From: G039029935 sp039029935
GTDB lineage: Bacteria; Chloroflexota; Anaerolineae; Caldilineales; Caldilineaceae
Reading direction: 5' to 3'
DNA: 16,702 nt
Assembly: GCA_039029935.1 (NCBI GenBank)
Contig: JBCCFC010000118.1
Span: 1 to 16,702, forward strand
Part shown: positions 1-8,600 of the stretch, in pieces
Position numbering within the stretch: the stretch's first letter is position 1
Layout: each line of letters starts with the position of its first letter
Notes under the pieces: model-generated
Database searches by the model: none
What the model saw: the letters and a program-made list of their open reading frames with translations, nothing else
What the model was told of the DNA's origin: nothing
Program-made: the position numbers and the translations under genes

Positions 1-150
1 CGAATACTGACTCACCGAATACTGACTCACCGAATACTGACTCACCGAATACTGACTCACCGAATACTGACTCACCGAATACTGACTCACCGAATACTGA
101 CTCACCGAATACTGACTCACCGAATACTGAACCACCAAATACTGACTACC
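1..150. repeat. 15-bp tandem minisatellite, continuing past the left window edge
   Basis: Eight perfect copies of the unit CGAATACTGACTCAC fill 1-120, followed by two diverged copies (121-150). The last copy overlaps the TAG stop (146-148) of the minus-strand WD40 gene. There are no unique spacers, so this is not CRISPR. Read on the minus strand in the frame of the WD40 gene, the units encode Ser-Val-Phe-Gly-Glu repeats without a stop up to the window edge. The true length of the array cannot be seen. Confidence 0.97.
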
Positions 151-3103
151 GACCTCCAAACTCACACGTCTCCCGATACGGTTCATCACCAAAATACTGC
201 GCCCACTCCAACTCCGTAAAATTACGTGGCAGATGCGCACAGGCTTGGGCAAGCAATACATCTGGCTCCCAATCCCACAGACGGATGAAGCCATCACCAT
301 CGCTCGTGATAATTTGTGGTGCAGTGTCTGTTGGCGCAGTGTCTCTTGGCGCAGTGTCTCTTGGTGAGGTGGCGTCTTGTGATTGCCCCGAGAGAAACAA
401 AATACGTTGTATACCAACATGATGCTGAAAACGGGATAATTCTTCACCCGTCTCCAAATCATACACACGAGCCAAGCCATCACCACCAGCGGTTGCCAGC
501 CAACGGTCTGCATACGTTGCGCTGAGGACCCAACCTTGATGACGATGCGTATACATGGGGTCCCCTGTTTTGGTGTCCCAAACCGTCACTGTACCATCAA
601 TGCGATCTGTCACCAGCCATCGTCCGCTGGCACTAAAGCGTATCTCACCGATACTACCTGGGTGTGCAAGACGGTGTATGATGTCACCAGTGGCAACATC
701 CCACAAAATGACGTGGTTGTTAATATCTAACGCGGCGGCCACTGTCCCATCAGGATGAAACTTAGTGCTATAGAGCGAGGTTGTGGAAGGGCTATCAGGA
801 TCAATCACTTCGCTGATGGTTTCACCAAACGTGTCCTCGGCCAGCGACCAGACTCGCCCACCATCAACAGCCAATTGAGCATCCAGCAGAAAGTCTTCCA
901 TGAATACGACCTCATCATTGTCCATGACTTGTTCGCGTGTCGTCATGTCCCATGCAAGACCATCGGCTGTGAGCCAACGACCGTCTGCGCTAAACTGAAG
1001 AGAGACAGCGGCTCGAGCCGTAAATTGTGTTATTGGTGCATCTGTTGTCAGCGGGAAAGAGTCCGGCTGTGAACGTGCTAATTGGCGAATGGCACGATTG
1101 AGGAGGCTCATATCCCAAAGCCGAATGTCACCACTGTCATTTTGCGACGCCAAGTAGCGTCCATCCGGGCTAAACGCAATGCCCGTGATACCTAAATGCA
1201 ATTCATCAACGTCAATCTCATCATGAGATAACTCTGCGCGCAACGCACCTGTGTCTAATGCCCATAAGCGCACCACATTGTCATAGCCCCCCGTTGCCAG
1301 CCATTGTCCATCATGGCTCAACGCCATTGCTGCAACCACGCCCTCATGTTGAAGCGTTTGCCACTGTTTACCAATGGCTGCCGACCATAATTGCAGTGGA
1401 CCATCAAAAGGCGTTGTCAACAACCAACGGCCTGCCGGACTAAAATTAGCCGCTCGTGCTGGTACTCTTGCCATTTCGGTTGGCCGCTCTGATTGTACGG
1501 ACCAAACACTGGTTGTCCCTCGGCTGGTGGTACGCAGCCAACGGCTATCAGGACTAAACGAGTCGGCGATCAGCCCTGGCAACTGTAGTTGAAATGCAGA
1601 GCGGGTGGCAGGGCGAGATGGCGGTAACTGCCATTCGGATACCTCTGCCCTGAATTGTTTCGGACAAATCTTCTGGATACAGCCATCATGGTTGACCAAC
1701 CAACGATCATCGGGGCTAAATTGGGCTGGTATCCCCAGACTATCGCCACTAGATAATGATTGTTCGACCGCATCTTCGATTGTAAATGTGGTCTCAAGCG
1801 GGTTATCTCCCGGTGGGAACGCAAAGACAAAGGTGTCTCCTGATTTTGTCTGCGCACCAAAAGTGCGGATGGTGAGCCAGTTTGCTTGTGGGCTTAACGC
1901 CAGCAGAATCGGCAGTCGATTTCCTAGTACTCTGTCCGGTAATAGCAGTTGAATTTGGGCATAGACATCGCCTGTCACCAAGTCCCACACCCAGACGATG
2001 CCCTTGCTCTCTGTAGTCTCTCCCTCAGCTAACTCATCCTCACTGGTTTCATCCTCACTGGTTTTATCCTCATCTGCTACAAAATCATCTGTCACCAAAA
2101 ATTGGCTATCAGGGCTAAATAGTGCTGTACTTGGAGGCTGTGACTGCTCAAATGTATGGTGAAGTTGTCCCGTCTCCGTGCTAAACACACGGATAGTGGG
2201 GTCATCCTCGCCAATCAGGGCAACATGTTGACCTGTTGGACTGACAATCCATTGGCTGGCTTCGAGAGCACCAGTGTCCGCAATTTTAGGAATGGGTGGG
2301 AATTCTAAAATTTCAGGGAGATTGGATGTATCCCATGTAATGGCAGCGGTATCATTCACCAATGTGAGTCGATGACCATCCTCACTCAAATGCAATGTTC
2401 CGTTGATCTCGTTTACGGTTGCCCCAATCGAGGCAAAGGTATTGCCATCCGCCATTGACCAAATGAGCAGCGTATCGTCAGATTGTGTATAGAGCCATTG
2501 GCTATCTAGCGAGAAAAAGTGGTCTTGAGATGCGGATTCAAGTGGAAGCGCAAACGCCGGGCGAATCTCAAAGTCTGCGGTTGACTCAAACGAATCCCTG
2601 GGCAATAGACGCCACACAATGGGTTCTAGGCTGCGGTTCTGATCATCAATTTCATCGACCACATTAAAAATTAGCCACTTGTCATCAGGGCTGATTAAGG
2701 GGTCTGCAAGCGCATCCGGCCACTCACGCACAAGGCGAGGTAGCAGATTCAGCCCGTTTTGTAACGCCAGTGTCCCTTCAGGGCGTGGTGCGCGTTTGAG
2801 CGATTCAGTCGCCAGCAACACGCTCCGGATCAAATTCTGATTATCAACGTCGTAGCCATTCAATGTTGTCTGCGATAAATAGGCCAGCCGCAACGCTTCG
2901 ACTACATCTGAGGATGCTCGCTCTTGTGTACCAGTCTCTTGTGTACTAGCCTCTTGTGTAGTCGTTTGCTGATTGTTCTGTGTATTTTCGTCTTGCAAAG
3001 TGGCATGGGATTGTGTGTTGGCAGAAACACGAGCCACCAGAGTGGTTGTGTACAGCCCCATCAACAATACCATACCGACTAGAACGTAGAAAATCCGTTT
3101 CAT
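146..3103 (-). CDS. Exported WD40-repeat (beta-propeller) protein, 985 aa
   Basis: No enzymatic motif is seen; WD40 propellers usually act as protein-binding scaffolds. The ATG at 3103 is preferred over one 51 bases upstream because AAGGAA lies 10 bases before it and because the upstream extension is encoded by a simple intergenic repeat. Residues 1-28 form a signal peptide or membrane anchor (MKRIF, hydrophobic core, AxVSA), so most of the protein should lie outside the cytoplasm. A Thr/Gln/Glu-rich linker (about 29-63) precedes a helical segment with SVLLATESLKR and LALQNGLNLLPR, a sequence style I associate with the linker before WD40 repeats in STAND NTPases. The rest holds many WD40 blades (DNVVRLWALDTG, NHVILWDVATGD, GTVTVWDTKTGD, GFIRLWDWEP), enough for about two propellers. 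The last 35 residues carry the EWAQYF...EPYRETC tail common in bacterial WD40 proteins. The ligand is unknown. It lies 93 bases downstream of the aldolase gene and may be cotranscribed with it. Confidence 0.9.
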   Translation of the reverse strand: MKRIFYVLVGMVLLMGLYTTTLVARVSANTQSHATLQDENTQNNQQTTTQEASTQETGTQERASSDVVEALRLAYLSQTTLNGYDVDNQNLIRSVLLATESLKRAPRPEGTLALQNGLNLLPRLVREWPDALADPLISPDDKWLIFNVVDEIDDQNRSLEPIVWRLLPRDSFESTADFEIRPAFALPLESASQDHFFSLDSQWLYTQSDDTLLIWSMADGNTFASIGATVNEINGTLHLSEDGHRLTLVNDTAAITWDTSNLPEILEFPPIPKIADTGALEASQWIVSPTGQHVALIGEDDPTIRVFSTETGQLHHTFEQSQPPSTALFSPDSQFLVTDDFVADEDKTSEDETSEDELAEGETTESKGIVWVWDLVTGDVYAQIQLLLPDRVLGNRLPILLALSPQANWLTIRTFGAQTKSGDTFVFAFPPGDNPLETTFTIEDAVEQSLSSGDSLGIPAQFSPDDRWLVNHDGCIQKICPKQFRAEVSEWQLPPSRPATRSAFQLQLPGLIADSFSPDSRWLRTTSRGTTSVWSVQSERPTEMARVPARAANFSPAGRWLLTTPFDGPLQLWSAAIGKQWQTLQHEGVVAAMALSHDGQWLATGGYDNVVRLWALDTGALRAELSHDEIDVDELHLGITGIAFSPDGRYLASQNDSGDIRLWDMSLLNRAIRQLARSQPDSFPLTTDAPITQFTARAAVSLQFSADGRWLTADGLAWDMTTREQVMDNDEVVFMEDFLLDAQLAVDGGRVWSLAEDTFGETISEVIDPDSPSTTSLYSTKFHPDGTVAAALDINNHVILWDVATGDIIHRLAHPGSIGEIRFSASGRWLVTDRIDGTVTVWDTKTGDPMYTHRHQGWVLSATYADRWLATAGGDGLARVYDLETGEELSRFQHHVGIQRILFLSGQSQDATSPRDTAPRDTAPTDTAPQIITSDGDGFIRLWDWEPDVLLAQACAHLPRNFTELEWAQYFGDEPYRETCEFGGR
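318..362 (-). repeat. In-frame 15-bp tandem repeat (about 3 copies) in the WD40 gene
   Basis: Three consecutive 15-bp units (GGYGCAGTGTCTSTT on the plus strand) encode repeated Asp-Thr-Ala-Pro-Arg/Thr pentapeptides in a loop before the final WD40 blade. The second and third units are identical, which suggests recent slippage. Confidence 0.9.
2037..2081 (-). repeat. In-frame 15-bp tandem repeat (about 2.5 copies), acidic loop of the WD40 protein
   Basis: Two near-identical units TCCTCACTGGTTTYA and a third partial copy encode an acidic loop of the type DKTSEDETSEDEL inserted between two propeller blades. Confidence 0.85.
2921..2965 (-). repeat. In-frame 15-bp tandem repeat (3 copies) in the N-terminal linker of the WD40 protein
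   Basis: Three 15-bp units begin CTCTTGTGTA on the plus strand and encode the Thr-Gln-Glu-rich linker (TQEASTQETGTQE) between the signal peptide and the helical segment. Confidence 0.88.
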
Positions 3104-3157
3104 CCGATAAAAATTCCTTGAATTAGTTGATAGCTGATAGTTGATAGTTGACACTCA

Positions 3158-3189
3158 CACTATCACACTATCACACTATCACACTATCA
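3158..3189. repeat. 8-bp microsatellite (4 copies) between the aldolase and WD40 genes
   Basis: Four exact copies of CACTATCA lie between the aldolase stop (3197) and the WD40 start (3103). They are flanked at 3126-3150 by a degenerate run of GATAGTTGATAG-like units. The unit is not a multiple of three. Reading it as coding produces the spurious N-terminal extension of the WD40 reading frame. Confidence 0.95.
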
Positions 3190-3196
3190 CACCCCC

Positions 3197-4096
3197 TCAC
3201 CCAATCAGCCCTGCATTCATCAATGCCGACCGAATCGTCTCCGTCTGTTCTGGCGAACTAGGCGGCATGGGCATACGGGGAACGCCACCGTTGCGTCCTT
3301 GTAGTGCTGCGGCTGTTTTGGTGTTGGCGGGTAAATTACCGCCAGAGTCAATGGCATTCCAGATGGGCAAGAGTTTGTTGTGAATCGCCAGTGCAGCGGC
3401 ATGGTCGCCAGCTTGGACAGCGTTCCACTGTTCGACGCATAGCGTTGGGGCGGCGGCTAGGATCGCAGCAATCGAGCCAATGGCACCCAGTGCATACGAT
3501 GGATAGAGCAGCGCATCGACAGCCGAGTAGACCAAGCCGCGTCCATCCAACATTAGTAGTAAATCGGCCAACAGTTTCATGTCGCCTGCACTCTGCTTGA
3601 CACCGATGACACCATCGACCTCGGTGATGATCTTGGTCAATAATGCGGGTGAACAGTAGGACCAAGGGACAACGTTGTAGATCATCAGCGGAATGTCGCT
3701 GGCGGCGGCAACTGTGGCAAAGTGTCGCTGCATCATCTCGTCATTGGGGCGGAACAGGTAATGAACGGGTGTCACTTGAAAGGCTGCAACGGGCAAATCC
3801 GACAATGCCTGCACCCGCTCAACGCCTTGCCGTGTGCTATCGACAATGATGCCTGCAATCACAGGCACAGCCCCTGCCGCCTCGTCACAAGCGATGCCAA
3901 CCAATTGCCGTGATTCCGCTGTCGTCAGCGTATGTCCTTCGCCTGTGCTACCACCGACAACAAAGCCGCCGACGCCCGCCTCATCAATCATGTAGCGTAC
4001 TTCGCTACGCAGGGCGGCTTCGTTGATGGTTTCGTCTTCGTTAAACGGTGTCACCATTGGTGGGATGACGCCTTTGAGATTGTCTAGTTGGTTCAT
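3197..4096 (-). CDS. Dihydrodipicolinate synthase / N-acetylneuraminate lyase family aldolase, 299 aa
   Basis: This is a class I, Schiff-base TIM-barrel lyase or synthase of the DapA/NanA superfamily; 299 aa is the usual length. Visible landmarks are GGSTGE (48-53, pyruvate-binding loop), Tyr140 in MIYNV, and Schiff-base Lys167 in GVIGVKQSAGD. In DapA the tyrosine is followed by a P-x-R-T segment whose arginine binds the substrate carboxylate; here that stretch reads YNVVPWSYCSP with no arginine. The substrate is therefore probably not aspartate semialdehyde, and a different 2-keto acid aldolase is more likely. The ATG at 4096 has a clear AAGGAG seven bases upstream. A hairpin with a T tract lies directly before this site. 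No lysine-biosynthesis genes are nearby. Family assignment is firm; the substrate is unknown. Confidence 0.9.
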   Translation of the reverse strand: MNQLDNLKGVIPPMVTPFNEDETINEAALRSEVRYMIDEAGVGGFVVGGSTGEGHTLTTAESRQLVGIACDEAAGAVPVIAGIIVDSTRQGVERVQALSDLPVAAFQVTPVHYLFRPNDEMMQRHFATVAAASDIPLMIYNVVPWSYCSPALLTKIITEVDGVIGVKQSAGDMKLLADLLLMLDGRGLVYSAVDALLYPSYALGAIGSIAAILAAAPTLCVEQWNAVQAGDHAAALAIHNKLLPIWNAIDSGGNLPANTKTAAALQGRNGGVPRMPMPPSSPEQTETIRSALMNAGLIG

Positions 4097-4113
4097 GTGT
4101 GTTCTCCTTAAAA

Positions 4114-4167
4114 AAGAAGCTATTTATATCAACAGTTTCAAATAAAAGTTGGCATAAATAGCTTTTT
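4114..4167 (-). terminator. Intrinsic terminator after the Rpn gene, or leader hairpin of the aldolase gene
   Basis: AAGCTATTTAT (4117-4127) pairs perfectly with ATAAATAGCTT (4154-4164); CAAC/GTTG adds an inner stem and the outer A and T runs extend it. On the minus strand the stem is followed by C-TTTTTT and then at once by the aldolase Shine-Dalgarno AAGGAG (4104-4109). It should end the Rpn transcript, but any transcript starting upstream would also meet it before the aldolase gene. Confidence 0.7.
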
Positions 4168-4208
4168 ATCTATGTAAGTAGCATTAAAGCAAATTATCTT
4201 GTATCATT

Positions 4209-5447
4209 TTATTTATCTGGTTCGCTTTCAAATAACAATTTCATCATGAAGAAGGTGAACTCTCCACCGAAAGCGGCATCCAGTGCTGAATTGATGAGGT
4301 CGCGCAGCGTCCCTTCGTCATCAATTCGTTCAAGTTGTTCAATTATCTTGGCTTGTTTCGCTTCGTCCAATGCCAATTTATGATTCACAATGCCAAGAAT
4401 CGTTTCTCGATGACCAGCCAATGTTTTCTGCCGTTCTTGTTCAAGTTTGCGTTCTGCCTCTCGTTCTGCCTCTTGACGACCGATTTCAATGCCTTTTTCA
4501 ATACCTTTTTCAATACCTTCTTCAATACCCTCCAAACGCCCTTGATCAATCCAACGATCCACAATTGATTCCATCATGACCTCCTCTCCTGCTTGTCGAA
4601 ACACTGTTTTTAATGCATTGTTGATGACTTCATCCGACAACTTATTACTTTCCCGCCCTGCCAAATATCTCAGGGTCGCTTCCAAGATGGGCCATAGCTC
4701 TTCACGGGGTAATTTTGCGTCAATCATGGGGGTCAATATCTCCACAAGTTTATCACCCAGCCCTTTGTCATGGATATATTTTAAGAGCAAAAGGGCGGTT
4801 TGTAAAGACCCCAGCGAAACCAACTGACTGATTTTCTCATCAGAATAATCCGCTGTATTGATAAACACATAGTCAAATTTGGGAATGAATTTACGCAAAT
4901 CTGGATGGACATATTTAAAGATGCCTTCAAATTCTTTGTCAATATCCCACTCTTTTTTCCCATGATAAAAGACAATCGGCACAACCACACGCGGTTTCCG
5001 TTTATTCTCTCTGTCAGTCAACCAACGCACGGCAATATAACGTAGCAATTGTTCAATGATACTTTCTTCGGGATAACTTTTGTGTTCAAATAAAAAGTAG
5101 ACTTCCACCGACTCAGGTGCTTTCTTATCGCCTTCGGTTCCAAAGACCTCTCTGAGTGGCACGAGGAAGATTAAGTCATAGTTATGTTGCAGCAAATCTT
5201 CATCGGTATAGTTGGCATTGATATAGGCGATTTGACTCAATACGATGAGGTCTGCAATCTCTTTGGGTAAAAAGCCTTCGAGAAACTCACGCACGTGGTC
5301 GAGTCGAGAGAACACTCTGCGAAAGTATTGATCATGTGGGTTTTGGACACGATTTGTCTCTTTGGTTCCGATATCCTTCTTTTGAGGGTGTTGTTCCTCT
5401 TGTTTCTCTTTGTCTTTTGATTTTGATGTGGATTTGCGTCTTGCCAT
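4209..5447 (-). CDS. Rpn / YhgA-like family PD-(D/E)XK nuclease (putative transposase-like), 412 aa
   Basis: Rpn proteins are recombination-promoting DNA endonucleases, often annotated as PD-(D/E)XK transposase family. A Lys/Glu-rich start (1-35) precedes the domain opening HDQYFRRVF (38-46). The catalytic core shows Asp91 (NYDLIF), Glu121-His-Lys123 (FLFEHKS) and Gln133 in EQLLRY, followed by PIVFYHGKKEW (157-167), all typical of the family. Residues 303-323 contain GIEEGIEKGIEKGIEIG, the short tandem helix seen near the C-terminus of many relatives, and then a charged coiled coil. The core motif is intact, so it is probably active. The start at 5447 has AGGAGC just upstream and a near-consensus promoter at 5486-5515. 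No terminal inverted repeats or partner gene are seen, so I treat it as a stand-alone accessory gene. Confidence 0.92.
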   Translation of the reverse strand: MARRKSTSKSKDKEKQEEQHPQKKDIGTKETNRVQNPHDQYFRRVFSRLDHVREFLEGFLPKEIADLIVLSQIAYINANYTDEDLLQHNYDLIFLVPLREVFGTEGDKKAPESVEVYFLFEHKSYPEESIIEQLLRYIAVRWLTDRENKRKPRVVVPIVFYHGKKEWDIDKEFEGIFKYVHPDLRKFIPKFDYVFINTADYSDEKISQLVSLGSLQTALLLLKYIHDKGLGDKLVEILTPMIDAKLPREELWPILEATLRYLAGRESNKLSDEVINNALKTVFRQAGEEVMMESIVDRWIDQGRLEGIEEGIEKGIEKGIEIGRQEAEREAERKLEQERQKTLAGHRETILGIVNHKLALDEAKQAKIIEQLERIDDEGTLRDLINSALDAAFGGEFTFFMMKLLFESEPDK

Positions 5448-5485
5448 GAATGCTCCTATGGACTGTCAAACAAATTTTCGATAGG

Positions 5486-5515
5486 AGTATAACAGACAGC
5501 AATGTAGCGTGTCAA
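5486..5515 (-). promoter_or_regulatory. Sigma-70-type promoter of the Rpn nuclease gene
   Basis: On the minus strand TTGACA (5515-5510) is followed after 18 bases by TATACT (5491-5486). This is a full-consensus -35 and a five-of-six -10. Transcription would begin near 5479, about 30 bases before the ATG, with AGGAGC in between. The -35 overlaps the A run of the neighbouring terminator. Confidence 0.75.
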
Positions 5516-5567
5516 AAAAGATGGCATCGGTCTGTTCTCATACAAACAGACCGATGCCATCTTTTTT
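5514..5567 (-). terminator. Perfect 23-bp bidirectional-type terminator hairpin after the surface-protein gene
   Basis: The left arm 5514-5536 (A6 then GATGGCATCGGTCTGTT) is exactly complementary to 5545-5567, with an 8-base loop CTCATACA. It has an A run on one side and a T run on the other, so it would work in both directions. It lies 36 bases after the stop of the 1626-aa gene and insulates it from the Rpn gene. Confidence 0.92.
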
Positions 5568-5603
5568 GCTAAGATATTTATTTTTTCAACATGTAGAGTG
5601 AGA

Positions 5604-8600
5604 TTATCGCGTCACAACAGGCAAGAAAACACTCACTGTCACTGGAACAGGCTCTGGGTCGGGTTCTTGTGTAGGTTCTTCATTAGGCTCTTCACCAGGA
5701 ATCACCGCCGCCTCCAAGCTCGACTGAATCGGGCCATAAATATTGGTAACACCCGTGGTCTCCAGTTCCTGTAGCCAGTAGGTATAGCTGATGCGGTTCA
5801 AGACAGATTTATCTTCAAAGGTATAGATAACGCCTGTGTTCTCGTTCCCAGTGGACTCAATCAACGATGGCGTGGCGCGGACCGCACTGTCCCATGTGCC
5901 GTCGGTGCTACGATAGAGCAAGAAGCCCCATGTATCAATCTCCGACCCCGTTTCCCAGCGCACATAGATACCCTCATCCGTGGCGTTGGCGGTGAAACTG
6001 AGCAGTTCAATCACCAGTGGATCTTGCACATCGTCAACCACCTCACCATCCTGATCAACAACCTGACCATTCTGGTTAATCGTTGTGTTTACCGTGAACT
6101 GGTTATTGGCAATATCCTGCTCAATACCAGACCCTGCAATGACCGCAGAGTTTTCAATTCCTGTGACACCTTCAGGCAGGTCAGCGCGTACTGTGACCGC
6201 AAACTCAATCGCCCCGCCCCGTCCAGCCAACAGGCTACCAATGGTAAAGATACAGTTGGTTCCTGCCGGGCTGTTATTGGCACAATCCCAGCCAGGCGTG
6301 CTGCTTTGCAGGTCAAAGGTCGTGTTGGCAGGCACAGTCTCGACAATCAGCACACCGACAGCATCCTGATTGCCCGCGTTGGTGTAGGACAGTGTATAGA
6401 CAATGAGCTGACCTGCGGAGACCGCGTCTGGATCGTTGTGGTCAATCAACAGGTCTGGTGCAGAGTCTACGGGTGTCACCTCAAAGTCGTCATCCGTACC
6501 ACCGTTGTCATCGGTAATCGTCACCAAGCCGTCGATGGTAGCAATGTTGACGGGCAATGATGGCTCTACATTGGTGGCAAAGCTGATCACACCGCTGGCC
6601 TGCGCTGGCAAATCACCAACCAAGAAAGTACAGAGCGTATTGGCGGGTGCTGCATCCTCACAACTCCAGCCATCCGTGCTTAACGTTGCATTAAAGGATG
6701 CATGGACGGGGACACGTTGCGAAATCAGAACGCCTGTTGTCCCCTGTGTGCCCGTATTGCTATATTCGATTTCATAGACCAACGGATCACCTGGATTGAC
6801 ACGAATACGACCATCAGACTGGCGAACTTGCAGATTGGGGGAGGCTAAGATAGGCGTTGTCTCGGTTGATTGGTTGCCACCGCCTGCACTGATGCCGACA
6901 TCTGCAATGGACACAGTGTTGGTGACAACATCCACATTGGCAGGCATCACATCGGAAACCATCACCGTGAAGGTGATGAAACCAGAGGCATTGGCATCCA
7001 GACTGCCCAGTTCTAGTATACATTCTGTACCGCCTGTGACGTCTCCGTTCTCACAAATCCACTGTGAGTGGCTACTAAACGGTTGGAAAATTGTGTTCTC
7101 AGGGATAATCTCGGTCACGATGACCTGTGCTGCGGGGATGGCGCTGGTGTTGGTGTAGAAGATACGATACGGGATGATGTCGCTTGTTGGCACTTCAAAA
7201 TCAAAATCGGTCAACAGAATCGCCAAGTCCAGCGAGATATAGGTGAAATTGAGATTATCGACTGTTTCACCCAGTTCCAGCATCACTTCTGTCACACCAT
7301 CAGCCAGATTATCAGGGTCACCACCAAGCTGTAGACCCACAGGAACGGTCTCAGAGATGACCCTGAGTCGGTATAGCCCTGGTGCCAAGTTGGCAAACCC
7401 ATAGCTACCATCCAGCGCAGTCGTCGTGCTAATAACCACATCATCATCCGTTGCCAGCGCACCATCGTTGCCAGCATCAATCAGTTGAACCGTGACATCG
7501 ACCAACGGCGGTTCACCCTGGTCAAAGAGGCCATCATTGTTCAAGTCTTGCCAGATACGGCTGTCAGCAATCGTCCCTGGTGTGGCAAAGCCAAAGTTGA
7601 CATCAAGCTGTTCGCGTGGGTCGGTCAAGGTCAATGCAACCATAGAGTCAGGGTTGTTGTCAATCTCATAGGTTCCAACCACACCTGCGGGTAAAGTGGC
7701 GGTATCCACCTGCACCTCATAGGCGTCCAAACGCACGGGGTCAAAGCGATATTCGCCTGTATCAGAGGAGACTGTACTACTGATTTGTGTGCCATCGCGG
7801 TCCACCAATAGCAGAGTTACATCCGCAATCGAAGCCTCATCGCCATCGACCGCGCCGTCACCATTCGTGTCATTCCAGACAGTACCGCCAATCGCGCCAT
7901 AGCTGATATACCCAAAGTTGATTTGGCTAAGGCCACCACTACCCATGATGATCACATTGGTGGTGGCGTCCGCTGTAAAGTCAGGGTCATGTGACGGCGT
8001 GAGTTCGACAGGATAGCCAGTCGTATCGACATTGATGGTGTAGGAACCACCGTTGAGGTTAGAAAAGAGATAGATGCCATCACTGAGGGTTTGTGTGCGT
8101 GTAATCTCGACATCATTTTCGTCTACGAGAATCACATCAATGCCAGCCAGCGTAAACTCATCATCATTCAACACGCCATCCTGCGTCAACTCGTGCCAGA
8201 CAATACCGCTGACCGAGCTAGGCCACCAGAAACCCAAATTCACATCACTGCGGGTTTCGGCTTCGCCCAGCGTCAGACTCACCGGATTTGATCCACTCTG
8301 CGTAAACCCTGGCTGCAATGTTCGTGTGTCAAATGTGAGCATGTAGTCACCTGCGCCCAACCCTGGCGAACGATATTGTCCCGAAAGGTCTGTCGTGGTT
8401 GTGACCACATCCGAGTCCGGTGTGCTTGGTGATAGAATGGTGACGACCACATCAGGGATACCCGGTTCACCCACATCAAAGCTGCCATTGTTGTTGACAT
8501 CCTGCCACACACGGCCTTCGATAAAGCTCGACACTTGCTGGTCTTGGTCAATCGACTGAATGCCAACCGTTTCGTTGGATGAGGTGTCGAGATAGCTCAC

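Noticed and set aside
1..150. Possible CRISPR array
   Set aside because: The 15-bp units are directly adjacent with no spacers and no cas genes are present.
3104..3154. Upstream start for the WD40 protein (MSTINYQLS...)
   Set aside because: The extra residues are translated from GATAGTTGATAG-type intergenic repeats, and the start at 3103 has its own AAGGAA at proper spacing.
3197..4096. Annotation as true DapA (lysine biosynthesis)
   Set aside because: The arginine in the segment after the active-site tyrosine is missing and there is no lysine-pathway context.
4209..5567. Rpn gene as a complete insertion sequence, with the 23-bp hairpin as its end
   Set aside because: The hairpin is a self-palindrome with A/T runs typical of terminators, and no matching inverted end or target duplication is found near 4209.
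6024..6560. 178-codon plus-strand open frame, and other antisense frames inside 5604-10484
   Set aside because: They lie opposite a gene with clear DUF11/SdrD-B domains. They lack ribosome sites and recognisable domains and come from the codon pattern of the real gene.
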